This document shows positions 36,445 through 45,662 of a stretch of DNA of 49,939 nucleotides, in pieces. Position 1 is the stretch's first letter, and every line of letters starts with the position of its first letter. A model generated the notes under the pieces. The model was not told the origin of the DNA, ran no database searches, and saw nothing but the letters and a program-made list of their open reading frames with translations. The translations under genes and the position numbers were made by a program. Source of the DNA: DRKI01 sp011051875 (lineage in GTDB: Bacteria > Desulfobacterota > Desulfobulbia > Desulfobulbales > Desulfobulbaceae); contig JALXDL010000086.1 in assembly GCA_026990385.1 (NCBI GenBank), positions 1-49,939 of the forward strand, in the 5' to 3' direction.

Positions 36445-36759
36445 TCAGGTCTTGTCCGATCTCATTATGCCGTAAGGAATAATGACATCCATCTCACGGA
36501 GCTTCTGTCCCAGTTCCTCAAGAGTGATTTTCGGCAGGCCGTGTTTCTCCACATTGGCCTCGTTCATGGTGTAGACTTCACCCTCCATATCCCGCATCCA
36601 TTCGATGTTTTCCTTGTCATAGTCGCTGAGCTCGCCAAGCTCGTTGTACATGACCACACCGTATGAGTACATGTTCTCCACGGAAAGACCCAGGGCGGAC
36701 CTGATTCCGTCGAGGATATAGTTCTCGCTGGGATACATAAAGCAGACTTTATGAGACAT
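36445..36759 (-). CDS. DsrE-like protein 2
   Basis: The 104-residue protein begins MSHKVCFMYPSENYILDGIRSALGL and ends with a DVIIPYGIMRSDKT stretch, fitting the DsrE/DsrF-like alpha/beta fold. The Cys near the N-terminus (Cys6) is the only cysteine, so its sulfur-carrier role, if any, would differ from that of its neighbour. A strong AAGGAGGAAGG site precedes the ATG. It lies 13 nt after the next dsrE-like gene. Confidence 0.75.
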   Translation of the reverse strand: MSHKVCFMYPSENYILDGIRSALGLSVENMYSYGVVMYNELGELSDYDKENIEWMRDMEGEVYTMNEANVEKHGLPKITLEELGQKLREMDVIIPYGIMRSDKT

Positions 36760-36772
36760 TCCTTCCTCCTTC

Positions 36773-37090
36773 CTACATGGTCATGTAGCAGTCGTAGTCT
36801 TCGATGATGGCACCATGCTGGGCCTGGGTGGCCATCTTCTTCTCGTCGAGTCCCTTGGGGATGTCGGTGACGTCGTATCCCACCTTCTTGTAACTGTCGG
36901 CGCAGATGGAGACATCCACGTTGTCCAGTTCACAGAGTTCAATGAATCTCGGGCACTTGGTGAGATGGGTTGATGTCCAGGTGAAGAAGACCTTGACCTT
37001 GGCGCCCTTGGCGACAGCGGCCTTGGTGATTCCCAAAACATGTCTCATGTTCTGCGGGGATGTTACAAAAATCCCGATACTTTTTGCCAT
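36773..37090 (-). CDS. DsrE-like sulfur-carrier protein 1
   Basis: The 105-residue protein starts MAKSIGIFVTSPQNMRHVLG and has Cys46, Cys53, Cys63 and Cys101; Cys63 in SICADSYKK sits where DsrE-type proteins keep the persulfide cysteine. DsrE proteins relay sulfane sulfur with TusA. A GGAGG site precedes the ATG. It follows tusA in the minus-strand operon. Confidence 0.8.
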   Translation of the reverse strand: MAKSIGIFVTSPQNMRHVLGITKAAVAKGAKVKVFFTWTSTHLTKCPRFIELCELDNVDVSICADSYKKVGYDVTDIPKGLDEKKMATQAQHGAIIEDYDCYMTM

Positions 37091-37173
37091 GCTTTCCTCC
37101 AGTGTGAAAAAGAGTGGTGGGTAGCTCAGCAGGCATTCGACCTGCGGCCAGGTTCCGGCTCCACGTCAGCGAA

Positions 37174-37431
37174 TCAGCCTTTCTTGATGTAGAAGCTGAT
37201 GTAGCCGGACTCTTCTTTTTCACCGAGGTACTCGTGACCGGCGCGCTCACACCAGCCGGGGATATCGTTACGGGAACCGGGATCGGTGCCGTCGACCTTG
37301 AGAATCTCGCCGGAATTCAGCTTGCCGATCTCTTTCTTGGTACGCAGCAGCGGCATGGGGCAGCTCAGACCCTTAGCATCAAGATATGCGTTTTCCTGGA
37401 TTCCGTCGGGTGCCTTCTTGTAGTCGCTCAT
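37174..37431 (-). CDS. tusA: TusA-family sulfurtransferase
   Basis: TusA accepts and passes on persulfide sulfur. The 85-residue protein has the diagnostic AKGLSCPMPLLRTKK motif with Cys24, and a second Cys61. The length is normal. It is the first gene of the minus-strand operon, divergent from the yedE-type transporter and separated from it by about 760 nt. GGGAGG lies upstream of the ATG. Confidence 0.93.
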   Translation of the reverse strand: MSDYKKAPDGIQENAYLDAKGLSCPMPLLRTKKEIGKLNSGEILKVDGTDPGSRNDIPGWCERAGHEYLGEKEESGYISFYIKKG

Positions 37432-38192
37432 GTTATCCTCCCTACCTTGAAATAAAGATAATAGAAATGTTCATGAAAACACAGCCTTGCCTTCATGAAC
37501 CGCCACCACTTTCCAGTTTCTTCCTGAAATTCGAGTGATGCAAAACTTCCTATACCGAATAGCATCTGGTCTGTCAAGGGTAAAATGAATGGTAATTCAA
37601 GGGGTTTTAATGATATAACATTTTGGATTCACAAATAAAAAAAATTAAAAACTGTCACTGTAATCATCGTTTCGGTCAACAATCCTTGACAAAAAAAGAG
37701 GGTAACGGTAAAGAATATCGTGAAAAGAGGCGTATTCTTTACCGCCTCACGATGATCCGGCCAGGAATCGGCGGCAGGCGGTCACAGGGCACCCCATCCG
37801 CACGGTCCAGCCGGCCCGCATAGAGGGCCTGCAGCGAACCGGCCCGCCTGCACAGACCGGGGAAGCAGTGCCGACTTGCAGTGTTGAGGATGCGCGGGCA
37901 GGGTACGGTCCTGTAACGAAGCGGCGGCCCGTTATTACGGATCATCAGGCTGAAAGCTCTTACCGATATCTCCGTTCGTGGAGACACGATCCAGTCATCC
38001 AGTTTTTCATTGATTGATGGTGTCTTTTTCGCCGGACATCGTGGTGTCTGCCGCAAAGGCCGGATCAGTAGAGGTGCCGATGGGAGCTTAATTTCTGCCG
38101 GGGGAAAAATGACTCTGCCGGGAAGTGCCGAGGATCACTGCCTATGAGTCGTTGAACATCAACAGAAATACGGAACTACGGAGGGGGAATGT
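37432..38192. other. Divergent regulatory region of the sulfur cluster
   Basis: About 760 nt separate tusA from yedE. A TTGACA (37686-37691) is followed, after 17 nt, by TAAAGA. The latter lies inside a perfect 12-bp inverted repeat CGGTAAAGAATA / TATTCTTTACCG (37706-37744) with a 15-nt loop, so it may be an operator or attenuator. A degenerate copy of the dispersed repeat is at 37777-37805. A GGAGGGGG site precedes yedE. No convincing gene is seen. Confidence 0.5.
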
Positions 38193-39461
38193 ATGAGTGA
38201 TGAAGGCTTTGGAGGCAAGTTCAAAAGACTGTACAAGAATTTCTGCCAGTCTGAGTGGGATGCCACTACAACCGGAATAGTGGTTGCGATTTTCAGTATC
38301 CTGATCATGGCCTGGTGGCGGCCGTGGGGTGCTGTCGGCGCAATCAGGAACTGGGGTGACTGGATCCTCTACCTGGTCGGCTGGTACAATGATCCGGATA
38401 TGCAGGAGGTTGTCGGCTTCATTGATGACGAAGGGACCAGGGTCCTGACCAAGTCGATCTGGTACAACACCGGCTCGGTCATCGGCCTGGGATTTGTCGG
38501 AGGCGCCTTTCTTTCCGCCTGTCTCGGCGGCCAGTTCGCACTGCGGTTTCCGCCCCTGCGCGAATATATCAAGGCGGTGATCGCCGGTATTCTCATGGGC
38601 ATCGGCGCCGCCCTGGCCGGCGGCTGCAACATCGGTGGCATGTACAACGCCCTGGGTAACCTGGCCGCCAACGGTTTTGCCATGTGGATCGGCCTGGTCC
38701 TGGGCGCAGTTGTCGGCCTGTGGCTGCTCTACAAGGAGATGGAATATATTAGCTGGGGTTCCGGTGGTGCGAAGACCATAGAGTTTCCTCCGGTTGTCCA
38801 GGGAATACTGGGCATCATCGCCATTGCGGTCATGATCTGGGGGGCCTATACCTACGCCAGTTTCGATGGCGACGATTACACCGACTACATCAATTCTCTT
38901 CCCGGTATCCTGCTCATCTCCGCCGCCCTTGGCTATGCCATGCAGCGGGGTCGCTGGTGCATGATCCAGGGATTCCGTGAACCGCACATGACCGGCGACT
39001 GCACCATGGCCAAGTCCGTGGCCCTGTCCATCGCCATCCTGGCCGTGGGAGCCGCGGTGCTCAAATATGGCGTGGCTGTTCGCGCCGACGGCGACCCGGT
39101 ATTGGCGCCCATGAATTATGTCCGCGGCACCTTTGGCTGGGGCGGCGTGGTCGGCGGCTTTGTCTTCGGTGTCGGTGCCCTGTTCGCCGGCGGTTGCGGA
39201 TCCGGCAGCCTGTGGCGTGTTGGTGAGGGTCAGATCAAGCTGTGGCTGGTTGTTCTCTTCTTCGGTCTTTCCAACTCGGTGGTGGTCGCCTGGTTCAGGG
39301 ACCAGGATTTCGAGGCAGACGGAGTACTTGGCAAGTATGTCTATCTCCCCGACGTGATGGGATACGGTCCCACCCTGGTGTTGATCCTCGCTTTTCTGGC
39401 CCTGTGGTATGTGATCGTTACCTGGAACGAGGAGAGCAACAAGCTGCTCGTGCCCATGTGA
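38193..39461 (+). CDS. YeeE/YedE-family sulfur-compound transporter
   Basis: The 422-residue membrane protein has about ten hydrophobic segments in two repeats, with the conserved AGGCNIGGMYNALGNLAANG and AGGCGSGSLWRVGEGQIK cysteine/glycine motifs, one in each half. Related proteins import thiosulfate or related compounds; some YedE proteins are tied to selenium metabolism. Next to tusA and dsrE genes it most likely imports a sulfur compound. Its own intrinsic terminator follows. The start has a GGAGGGGG site. Confidence 0.88.
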   Translation: MSDEGFGGKFKRLYKNFCQSEWDATTTGIVVAIFSILIMAWWRPWGAVGAIRNWGDWILYLVGWYNDPDMQEVVGFIDDEGTRVLTKSIWYNTGSVIGLGFVGGAFLSACLGGQFALRFPPLREYIKAVIAGILMGIGAALAGGCNIGGMYNALGNLAANGFAMWIGLVLGAVVGLWLLYKEMEYISWGSGGAKTIEFPPVVQGILGIIAIAVMIWGAYTYASFDGDDYTDYINSLPGILLISAALGYAMQRGRWCMIQGFREPHMTGDCTMAKSVALSIAILAVGAAVLKYGVAVRADGDPVLAPMNYVRGTFGWGGVVGGFVFGVGALFAGGCGSGSLWRVGEGQIKLWLVVLFFGLSNSVVVAWFRDQDFEADGVLGKYVYLPDVMGYGPTLVLILAFLALWYVIVTWNEESNKLLVPM

Positions 39462-39490
39462 TCCATCCCGACCGGATGCGTATGCAAGAA

Positions 39491-39524
39491 GGCGGTACCC
39501 TTTGTCCGGGTACCGCCTTTTTTT
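39491..39524 (+). terminator. Intrinsic terminator of yedE
   Basis: GGCGGTACCC / GGGTACCGCC form a perfect 10-bp stem around TTTGTCC, followed by seven Ts. Confidence 0.93.
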
Positions 39525-39576
39525 GCGGCAAATAGCAAGCGGCAAATAGCAAACGGAAAAGTATATTGGAGAAAAG

Positions 39577-40230
39577 ATGGCGCAGGGGAGGCGGAAACCG
39601 GACAGATACGGACAGACTGCCGGAGAACGATTGACTGGGATGGAGCGAATGGGCCGCAGCGAGCTGAGGCAGACGATTCTCGCCCGCAGGGACCGGCTGC
39701 CGCCCGCCGAACAGGCGGGAAAAAGCCGTGAAATCGTGGCGAAACTGTTTGATATGGAAGAGATAGGGGCGGCGGGGCATCTGTTTGTCTATGCCGGTTT
39801 CCGCAGCGAGGTACAGACCGGCGATTTCATTGATCAGTGCCTGGCGGCAGGAAAGACGGTTTCCGTACCCGTCACCCTGGTGGAGTCCTCCTCCCTGCTG
39901 GCGGTAAGAATAACCGATCCGAAGGCTCAACTCCGGCCCGGGTACTGCGGTATCCCGGAACCTCCGCCTTCCCTGGCCGAGAGAAACAGGGTCGATCCGG
40001 CAACCATTGACGTGGTCATCGTTCCCGGTTCGGTCTTTGACAGCCGGGGAGGCCGGCTGGGCTATGGCGGCGGCTACTACGACCGTTTCCTGTCCGGCCA
40101 GGCGCCAGGCGCCCTTCGGATAGCCCTGGCCTATGATCTCCAGGTCGTGGACCGGGTTCCCATGGAACCCCACGACCAGAGAATGGACAGGGTCGTAACG
40201 GAAAAAACCATCTACAGGTGCAGGAGATAA
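39577..40230 (+). CDS. 5-formyltetrahydrofolate cyclo-ligase
   Basis: The enzyme converts 5-formyl-THF to 5,10-methenyl-THF using ATP. The 217-residue protein has LRQTILARRDRLPP near the start, VFVPV-like strands, PGSVFDSRGGRLGYGGGYYDRFL near residue 150 (the conserved G-G-R-x-G-x-G-G-G-x-Y-D site) and PMEPHDQRMDRVVTE. The ATG at 39577 has GGAG upstream; a shorter start at 39640 (MERMGRSELR) fits the family length better. Confidence 0.88.
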   Translation: MAQGRRKPDRYGQTAGERLTGMERMGRSELRQTILARRDRLPPAEQAGKSREIVAKLFDMEEIGAAGHLFVYAGFRSEVQTGDFIDQCLAAGKTVSVPVTLVESSSLLAVRITDPKAQLRPGYCGIPEPPPSLAERNRVDPATIDVVIVPGSVFDSRGGRLGYGGGYYDRFLSGQAPGALRIALAYDLQVVDRVPMEPHDQRMDRVVTEKTIYRCRR

Positions 40231-40236
40231 GTGACT

Positions 40237-41310
40237 ATGCGCAGGACAGCGGTATACCGGAACGAGCTGTTTCTTCAACACCGGCCGGGGTATGATCACC
40301 CCGAATCACCCGATCGGCTGCAGGTGATCTACCGGGAACTGGACAGGGAAGACACGGGCTCCTGCTTCGTCTATCCCGGATTTGAACCGGCCTCCACGGA
40401 GATCATCGGCCTCAACCATTCCCGGGCCCTTATCGAAAAGGTGGCGGCGACAGCTGGCCATGCCCACGATTTTCTCGATGCCGACACCAGGACATCCGAG
40501 GAGTCCTATGCCGCGGCCTGCCTGGCTGCAGGCGCCCTGGTCGACGCGGTCAATCGGCTGGACCGGGGTGAAATCGACAACGCCTTCTGCCTGGTGCGGC
40601 CACCGGGCCACCATGCCGAGCGCGACCGCTCCATGGGATTCTGCCTGTTCAACAACGTGGCCATCGCAGCGCACTGGGCGGTTGAAGAGCTCGGCTGCAG
40701 GCGGGTCATGATCATGGACTGGGATCTCCACCACGGCAACGGTACCCAGCACAGTTTTTACGATTCCGACAAGGTGCTCTACTGCTCGACCCATCAGTAT
40801 CCCTACTATCCCGGCACCGGGGCCGTTATAGAGATCGGCACCGGCGCGGGCAGGGGCTACACCGTCAACGTGCCGCTGGCAGGAGGGCAGGGGGACATGG
40901 AATACGCTGCCATCTTCAACGAGCTGATCCTGCCCGTGGCCAGGAGATTTGAGCCGGAACTGGTCCTTGTATCCTGCGGTTTTGATATCTATGACGGCGA
41001 TCCGCTGGGAGCGATGAAGGTCACCCCGGCCGGGTTCGCCTACATGACCAGGGTCCTGCTGGAGCTGGCCGGGGAGGTCTGTGGCGGGCGGCTGGCGGTC
41101 ACCCTGGAGGGAGGGTACAACCTGCAGGGAATGAAGGAAGGCGCCCTGGCGGTGCTGACCGAACTCTGCGGGGAGGAACTGAGCGGGAGCTACCCGGAAT
41201 ATCTCGGCGGGGAATATGCAGATAAATTAGAAAAATCAAGACGATCATCTGTTCGTCTTCCCCAGCTGGACCAGGTGGTGGAGGTGGTGGGGAATTTCTG
41301 GGACATCTGA
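40237..41310 (+). CDS. Histone deacetylase / AcuC-family deacetylase
   Basis: The 357-residue protein belongs to the arginase-deacetylase fold that removes acetyl groups from lysine or small amines with zinc. Motifs seen are PGHHAERDRSMGFCLFNNVAIAA (the histidine pair), DWDLHHGNGTQHSFY (zinc Asp and His), FDIYDGDPLGAMKVT and EGGYN. No signal peptide. The ATG at 40237 is used; a GTG two codons earlier abuts the previous stop. Its substrate is unknown. Confidence 0.88.
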   Translation: MRRTAVYRNELFLQHRPGYDHPESPDRLQVIYRELDREDTGSCFVYPGFEPASTEIIGLNHSRALIEKVAATAGHAHDFLDADTRTSEESYAAACLAAGALVDAVNRLDRGEIDNAFCLVRPPGHHAERDRSMGFCLFNNVAIAAHWAVEELGCRRVMIMDWDLHHGNGTQHSFYDSDKVLYCSTHQYPYYPGTGAVIEIGTGAGRGYTVNVPLAGGQGDMEYAAIFNELILPVARRFEPELVLVSCGFDIYDGDPLGAMKVTPAGFAYMTRVLLELAGEVCGGRLAVTLEGGYNLQGMKEGALAVLTELCGEELSGSYPEYLGGEYADKLEKSRRSSVRLPQLDQVVEVVGNFWDI

Positions 41311-41332
41311 ATATGCCCGGGCGGGAAACTGA

Positions 41333-41361
41333 ACAGCGGCCGGGGCCGGTCCGGCCGCTGT
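41333..41361 (+). terminator. GC-rich hairpin after the deacetylase gene
   Basis: ACAGCGGCCGG / CCGGCCGCTGT form a perfect 11-bp stem with a 7-nt loop (41344-41350). A T-run is only partial (GAGTTTTGC), so it is a probable terminator. Confidence 0.65.
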
Positions 41362-41530
41362 GCGACGGGAGTTTTGCAGATGCGGCAATTTTTATTTTGC
41401 AATAATTCCCGGTTGTGTGAGAGACTATACCTAGAGTCGGCCACCGGGCATCCTGGTCAGGGAACCTTCCTGTATCGAAGGATAATTGGTGATACCGGTT
41501 AGTTACTGTTCTTTCGCCAAGTTTCAAGAG

Positions 41531-42589
41531 ATGGGTTCAAAAATCCTCATAGCGGATGATGACGATCTGGTGCGCACCGCGGTACAGAAGATCCTCACCA
41601 TGTTCAATTACGACGTCGTCGCGGTGGAGTCCGGACGGGAGGTCATCGAGCGGGTCAATGATGATTTCGATGTCATTGTCCTCGATATCAACATGCCCGA
41701 CATGGACGGCTTCGAGACCCTGGCGCACCTGAACAACACGGCCCTAGATATCCCGGTCCTCTTTCTCACCGGTGCCGGTTCCATGGACTACGCGGTCAAG
41801 GCCATCAACCTCGGGGCCTATGATTTCATGACCAAGCCCATCGAGGACATCGATCTCTTCCGGGTCAAGGTCGAGCGGGCCATTGAAAAGCGGACCTTCA
41901 TCCGCCAGGAACGGCTCTACAAGGCCAACCTGGAGGAAGAGGTCCTGGACAAGACCAGGGAACTGGCGGAAAAGAACCTGCTGCTCGAGCGCTACAGCGA
42001 CTACCTGGAAAAGGCCACGGTCCAGATCATGTCCAGTCTCCAGACCGCCATGGAAGAGAAGGACGAGTATACCGCCGGTCATACCCGCCGCGTGACCGAG
42101 TACGCCATGCTGCTCGGCGAGGCCATCGACCTCTCCGAAGAGGAGCAGGTGGTGCTCAGGCGGGCCTCCCAGTTCCACGACATCGGCAAGCTGGTCATTG
42201 ATCTGTCCTGCATCCAGAAACCGGGCAAGCTCAGTCCCGAGGAGTGGGAGCTGATCAAGAAACATCCCGAGGTGGGCGCTTCCATCATCGAACCGCTCAC
42301 CTTCATGGAACGGGAACGGAGCATCATCCGCCATCACCATGAAAAACTGGACGGAACCGGTTATCCCGACGGCATCGGTGGTTCCGACCTCGACACCCTC
42401 ACCCGCATCATCACCGTGGCCGACAGTTTCGACGCCATGACCTCCCGCCGTAACTACCGGCGCAATCTTTCCACGGCCGAGGCAGTGGGCGAACTCCGCC
42501 GCTGTGCCGGCAGCCAGTTTGATCCGGAACTGGTTGAAGTGTTCGCCGGGGTTGTTCTTTCTGCCAGTTCACTGTATAAACCTGCCTGA
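41531..42589 (+). CDS. HD-GYP response regulator
   Basis: The 352-residue protein joins a receiver domain (residues 1-120, phosphoacceptor Asp52 in VLDINMPDMDG) to an HD-GYP domain expected to hydrolyse cyclic di-GMP. Key residues visible are His184, the HDIGK motif (His216-Asp217-Lys220), HHH (268-270) and GYP (277-279) in DGTGYPDG. A coiled-coil linker (about 130-165) lies between them. I place the start at ATG 41531 (MGSKILIADDDD); an in-frame TTG at 41486 would add 15 residues. No cognate histidine kinase is adjacent. Confidence 0.9.
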   Translation: MGSKILIADDDDLVRTAVQKILTMFNYDVVAVESGREVIERVNDDFDVIVLDINMPDMDGFETLAHLNNTALDIPVLFLTGAGSMDYAVKAINLGAYDFMTKPIEDIDLFRVKVERAIEKRTFIRQERLYKANLEEEVLDKTRELAEKNLLLERYSDYLEKATVQIMSSLQTAMEEKDEYTAGHTRRVTEYAMLLGEAIDLSEEEQVVLRRASQFHDIGKLVIDLSCIQKPGKLSPEEWELIKKHPEVGASIIEPLTFMERERSIIRHHHEKLDGTGYPDGIGGSDLDTLTRIITVADSFDAMTSRRNYRRNLSTAEAVGELRRCAGSQFDPELVEVFAGVVLSASSLYKPA

Positions 42590-42621
42590 ACCGGAAATCA
42601 CCCGCTCCACCTGTGCCAGCG

Positions 42622-42659
42622 TACAGGTTGATGATACGTTTACAGGTGGATGACACGTT
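42622..42659. repeat. Tandem 19-bp repeat upstream of gatC
   Basis: Two adjacent 19-mers, TACAGGTTGATGATACGTT and TACAGGTGGATGACACGTT, differ at two positions. They lie about 90 nt before gatC and may be an operator. Confidence 0.5.
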
Positions 42660-42749
42660 TGCGCTGTGACGCGGCAGGCGTGGTTTTTTCGGGCCTTGCA
42701 GCAGATCGCATGTGAAATATGCGGGATAGGTACAAGAGGTTTGGGAAAA

Positions 42750-43037
42750 ATGAAGATAACACGGGAAGAAGTGGAACATGTGGCCAGGCTGGCCCGGCTC
42801 GAGCTGGCGCCGGACGAGGTGGAGCGGATGACCGGCCAGCTCGATACCATCCTCAACTACGTGGCCAAGCTGGACGAGGTCGATACCAGCGGCATCGAAG
42901 AGACGACCCATACCCAGCGGGTGACCAACGCCTTTCGCGAGGACGAGGTCCGGCCGTCCCTGGCCAGGGAAAAGGTCCTGGCCAATGCGCCGGCGGACAA
43001 TGGCGAGGCCTTTGTTGTCCCGAAGATCATCAGTTGA
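42750..43037 (+). CDS. gatC: Asp/Glu-tRNA amidotransferase subunit C
   Basis: GatC is the small subunit that bridges GatA and GatB in the transamidosome. The 95-residue protein starts MKITREEVEHVARLARLEL and contains TGQLDTILNYVAKLDEVDTSG and the C-terminal PADNGEAFVVPKII, all typical. The ATG at 42750 is used; the longer frame from 42666 lacks similarity. gatA follows after 9 nt. Confidence 0.95.
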   Translation: MKITREEVEHVARLARLELAPDEVERMTGQLDTILNYVAKLDEVDTSGIEETTHTQRVTNAFREDEVRPSLAREKVLANAPADNGEAFVVPKIIS

Positions 43038-43046
43038 GGAATTGCA

Positions 43047-44507
43047 ATGGAGCTATACAGTTTGACCCTGACCCAGGCAAGGGAGAAGCTGGCCCGGGGC
43101 GAGATCACATCCGTGGAGCTGACCGAGGCGGTGCTGGATCGTATCGGCCGGGTGGAGGACAGGGTCCGGGCCTACCTGTACCTGGACCGGGACGGGGCCC
43201 TGGCCCGGGCCGAGGAGGCCGACCTGCTGCGGAGAGAGGGCAGGGCAGGGGAGCTGCTCGGCATCCCCCTCTCGGTAAAGGACGTGCTTTGTACCTCGAC
43301 CATGCCCACCACCTGCGGCTCGAGGATGCTGGAGAACTTCATCCCGCCCTATGACGCCACCGTGATCAGCCGGCTCAACGATGCCGGAGCCGTGATCCTG
43401 GGCAAGGTGGCCATGGACGAGTTCGCCATGGGGTCCACCAGCGAGAACTGCGCCTTCCAGGTCCCTGTCAATCCATGGAAACAGGGGTATGTCTCTGGTG
43501 GTTCCAGCGGCGGTTCGGCCGCTGCCGTTGCCGCGGACGAGTGTTTTGCCTCGCTCGGCTCCGATACCGGCGGTTCCATCCGCCAGCCCGCCTCCCTGTG
43601 CGGGATCGTGGGGATGAAACCCACCTATGGCCGCGTCTCACGCTACGGCCTGGTGGCCTTTGCCTCCTCCCTGGACCAGGTCGGCCCTCTGACCAGGGAC
43701 GTGGCCGACTGCGCCCTGATGATGAACGTCATTGCCGGCCATGACCACCGTGACTCCACCTCCATCAACCGCGGGGTTCCCGATTATACCGACGCCCTGC
43801 AGGATGGCCTGCAGGGAATCCGGGTGGGGGTGCCGGCCGAGTACTTCGGGGAGGGGCTCGATCCTGATGTGGAAAAGGCCGTGCGCCGTGGCATCGACAT
43901 GCTGCGCGAGGCAGGGGCCGAGATCGTCGAGGTGTCACTGCCCCATACCAGTTACTGCGTGGCGGTCTACTATATCATCGCCCCGGCCGAGGCCTCCTCC
44001 AACCTGGCCCGCTACGACGGTGTCCGTTACGGCTTCCGGGACCACGACGCCGACACCCTCATCGACATGTACCGCGCCACTCGCTCCATGGGGTTCGGCG
44101 ACGAGGTGAAACGGCGGATCCTGATCGGCACCTATGCCCTGTCGGCCGGCTACTACGACGCCTATTACAAAAAGGCCTCCCGGGTCCGCACCCTGATCAC
44201 CGGGGATTTCAGCGATGCCTTTGCAAAATGCGACCTGCTGGTCTCCCCGGTCTGCCCGACCCCGGCCTGGAAGATCGGGGAGAAGAGCGACGATCCCCTG
44301 GCCCTCTATCTCTCCGACATTCTGACCATCTCTGCCAACCTGGCCGGAATTCCGGCCATCTCGGTTCCCTGCGGCTTCAGCTCCGACGGCCTGCCCATCG
44401 GCATGCAGATGCAGGCCGCCCATTTCAACGAAGAGGTGCTGCTGCGCGCGGCCCACAACCTGGAGCAGCGGGCCGGAGTGGTGGACCGGAAACCCGATCT
44501 TTCCTGA
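43047..44507 (+). CDS. gatA: Asp/Glu-tRNA amidotransferase subunit A
   Basis: GatA hydrolyses glutamine and passes ammonia to GatB for amidation of mischarged tRNA. The 486-residue protein shows the amidase signature GGSSGGSAAAVAAD, with the Ser-cisSer-Lys triad visible at Lys78, Ser153 and Ser177 in SDTGGSIRQ. The length is normal. gatB is not in the window; it would be expected elsewhere in the genome. Confidence 0.96.
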   Translation: MELYSLTLTQAREKLARGEITSVELTEAVLDRIGRVEDRVRAYLYLDRDGALARAEEADLLRREGRAGELLGIPLSVKDVLCTSTMPTTCGSRMLENFIPPYDATVISRLNDAGAVILGKVAMDEFAMGSTSENCAFQVPVNPWKQGYVSGGSSGGSAAAVAADECFASLGSDTGGSIRQPASLCGIVGMKPTYGRVSRYGLVAFASSLDQVGPLTRDVADCALMMNVIAGHDHRDSTSINRGVPDYTDALQDGLQGIRVGVPAEYFGEGLDPDVEKAVRRGIDMLREAGAEIVEVSLPHTSYCVAVYYIIAPAEASSNLARYDGVRYGFRDHDADTLIDMYRATRSMGFGDEVKRRILIGTYALSAGYYDAYYKKASRVRTLITGDFSDAFAKCDLLVSPVCPTPAWKIGEKSDDPLALYLSDILTISANLAGIPAISVPCGFSSDGLPIGMQMQAAHFNEEVLLRAAHNLEQRAGVVDRKPDLS

Positions 44508-44526
44508 GACTTCAGAGCATACTTCC

Positions 44527-45648
44527 ATGAAACTCGATATTCCGGAAAACATCGCAGAGATAGTCCCCTATCCGCCCGGCAAACCGCTGGAGGAGCTGGA
44601 GAGGGAATACGGCATCACCGATTCCATCAAGCTGGCCTCCAACGAGAACGCCTGGGGTCCGTCTCCGGCCGCGGTGGAGGCCATAGCCAACGTGCTCACC
44701 GGCCTGCACCGCTACCCGGACGGCTCCAGCCATTACCTCACCCGCGCCCTGGCCGACTGGCTGGACGTGGACATGGCCGAGATCGTGCTCGGCAACGGAT
44801 CCAACGAGGTGATCGAGTTCCTGGTCAAGGCCTTTGTCCGGGCCGGCGACGAGGTGATCACCAGCCATCCCTCCTTTCTCATGTACCAGAAGTTCGTCCA
44901 GGTACGCGGCGGCGAAAATGTTGTTATTCCACTGCGGGAGATGCGCCACGACCTGGCGGCCATCGCCGGGGCGGTGAACGAAAAAACCCGGCTGATCTTT
45001 CTCGACAACCCAAACAACCCCTGCGGAACCCTGATCTCGCGGCAGGAATTCGGCCGCTTCCTCGCCTCCCTGCCCGAGACCGTGATCGTGGTGCTCGACG
45101 AGGCCTATGTCGATTTCGTGGACCCGGAAGAGCGGATTGACGTCAAGGCATACATCCGCAACCCGGACGGGATCCCGGCCGTGGTCGCCCTGCGCACCTT
45201 TTCCAAGGCCTTCGGCCTGGCCGGCCTGCGGGTGGGGTTCGGTATCATGCACCGGCAGATCGCAGACCTCCTGCACCGGGTCCGCCAGCCCTTCAATATC
45301 AACCTGCCCGGCCAGGTGGGGGCCCTGGCTGCCATCCGTGACCCGGGCCATTACGAGCAAACCCTGGAGCGGACCGCCCGGGGACGGCAGTGGCTGAGCA
45401 GGGAGGTGGAGCGGCTGGGCTGTATCGCCTATCCCTCGCACACCAATTTCTTTCTCATCGACGTGCGCGGTGATGCCACCAGGCTCTACGAGGCCATGCT
45501 CCACAAGGGCGTGATCGTCCGTTCCATGAAGGCCTACGGCTATCCCGACTTCATCCGCATCACCGTGGGAACGGAGGCGGAAAACAGCCGCTTTGTCGCC
45601 GCCCTGGCCGACTGCCTGGCAGAATCCGGGTATACGGCCGGAAACTGA
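44527..45648 (+). CDS. hisC: Histidinol-phosphate aminotransferase
   Basis: HisC transfers an amino group from glutamate to imidazole-acetol phosphate in histidine synthesis. The 373-residue PLP enzyme has the LASNENAWGPSP motif near residue 37, the NPNNPCGT loop near residue 161 and the PLP-binding Lys227 in TFSKAFGLAGLR. It lies 19 nt after gatA. Broad aminotransferase activity in aromatic metabolism is also possible for such proteins. Confidence 0.93.
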   Translation: MKLDIPENIAEIVPYPPGKPLEELEREYGITDSIKLASNENAWGPSPAAVEAIANVLTGLHRYPDGSSHYLTRALADWLDVDMAEIVLGNGSNEVIEFLVKAFVRAGDEVITSHPSFLMYQKFVQVRGGENVVIPLREMRHDLAAIAGAVNEKTRLIFLDNPNNPCGTLISRQEFGRFLASLPETVIVVLDEAYVDFVDPEERIDVKAYIRNPDGIPAVVALRTFSKAFGLAGLRVGFGIMHRQIADLLHRVRQPFNINLPGQVGALAAIRDPGHYEQTLERTARGRQWLSREVERLGCIAYPSHTNFFLIDVRGDATRLYEAMLHKGVIVRSMKAYGYPDFIRITVGTEAENSRFVAALADCLAESGYTAGN

Positions 45649-45662
45649 GCAGGACCGAAGTC

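Noticed and set aside
38142..39545. 467-residue minus-strand frame opposite yedE
   Set aside because: Antisense shadow with no recognisable domain.
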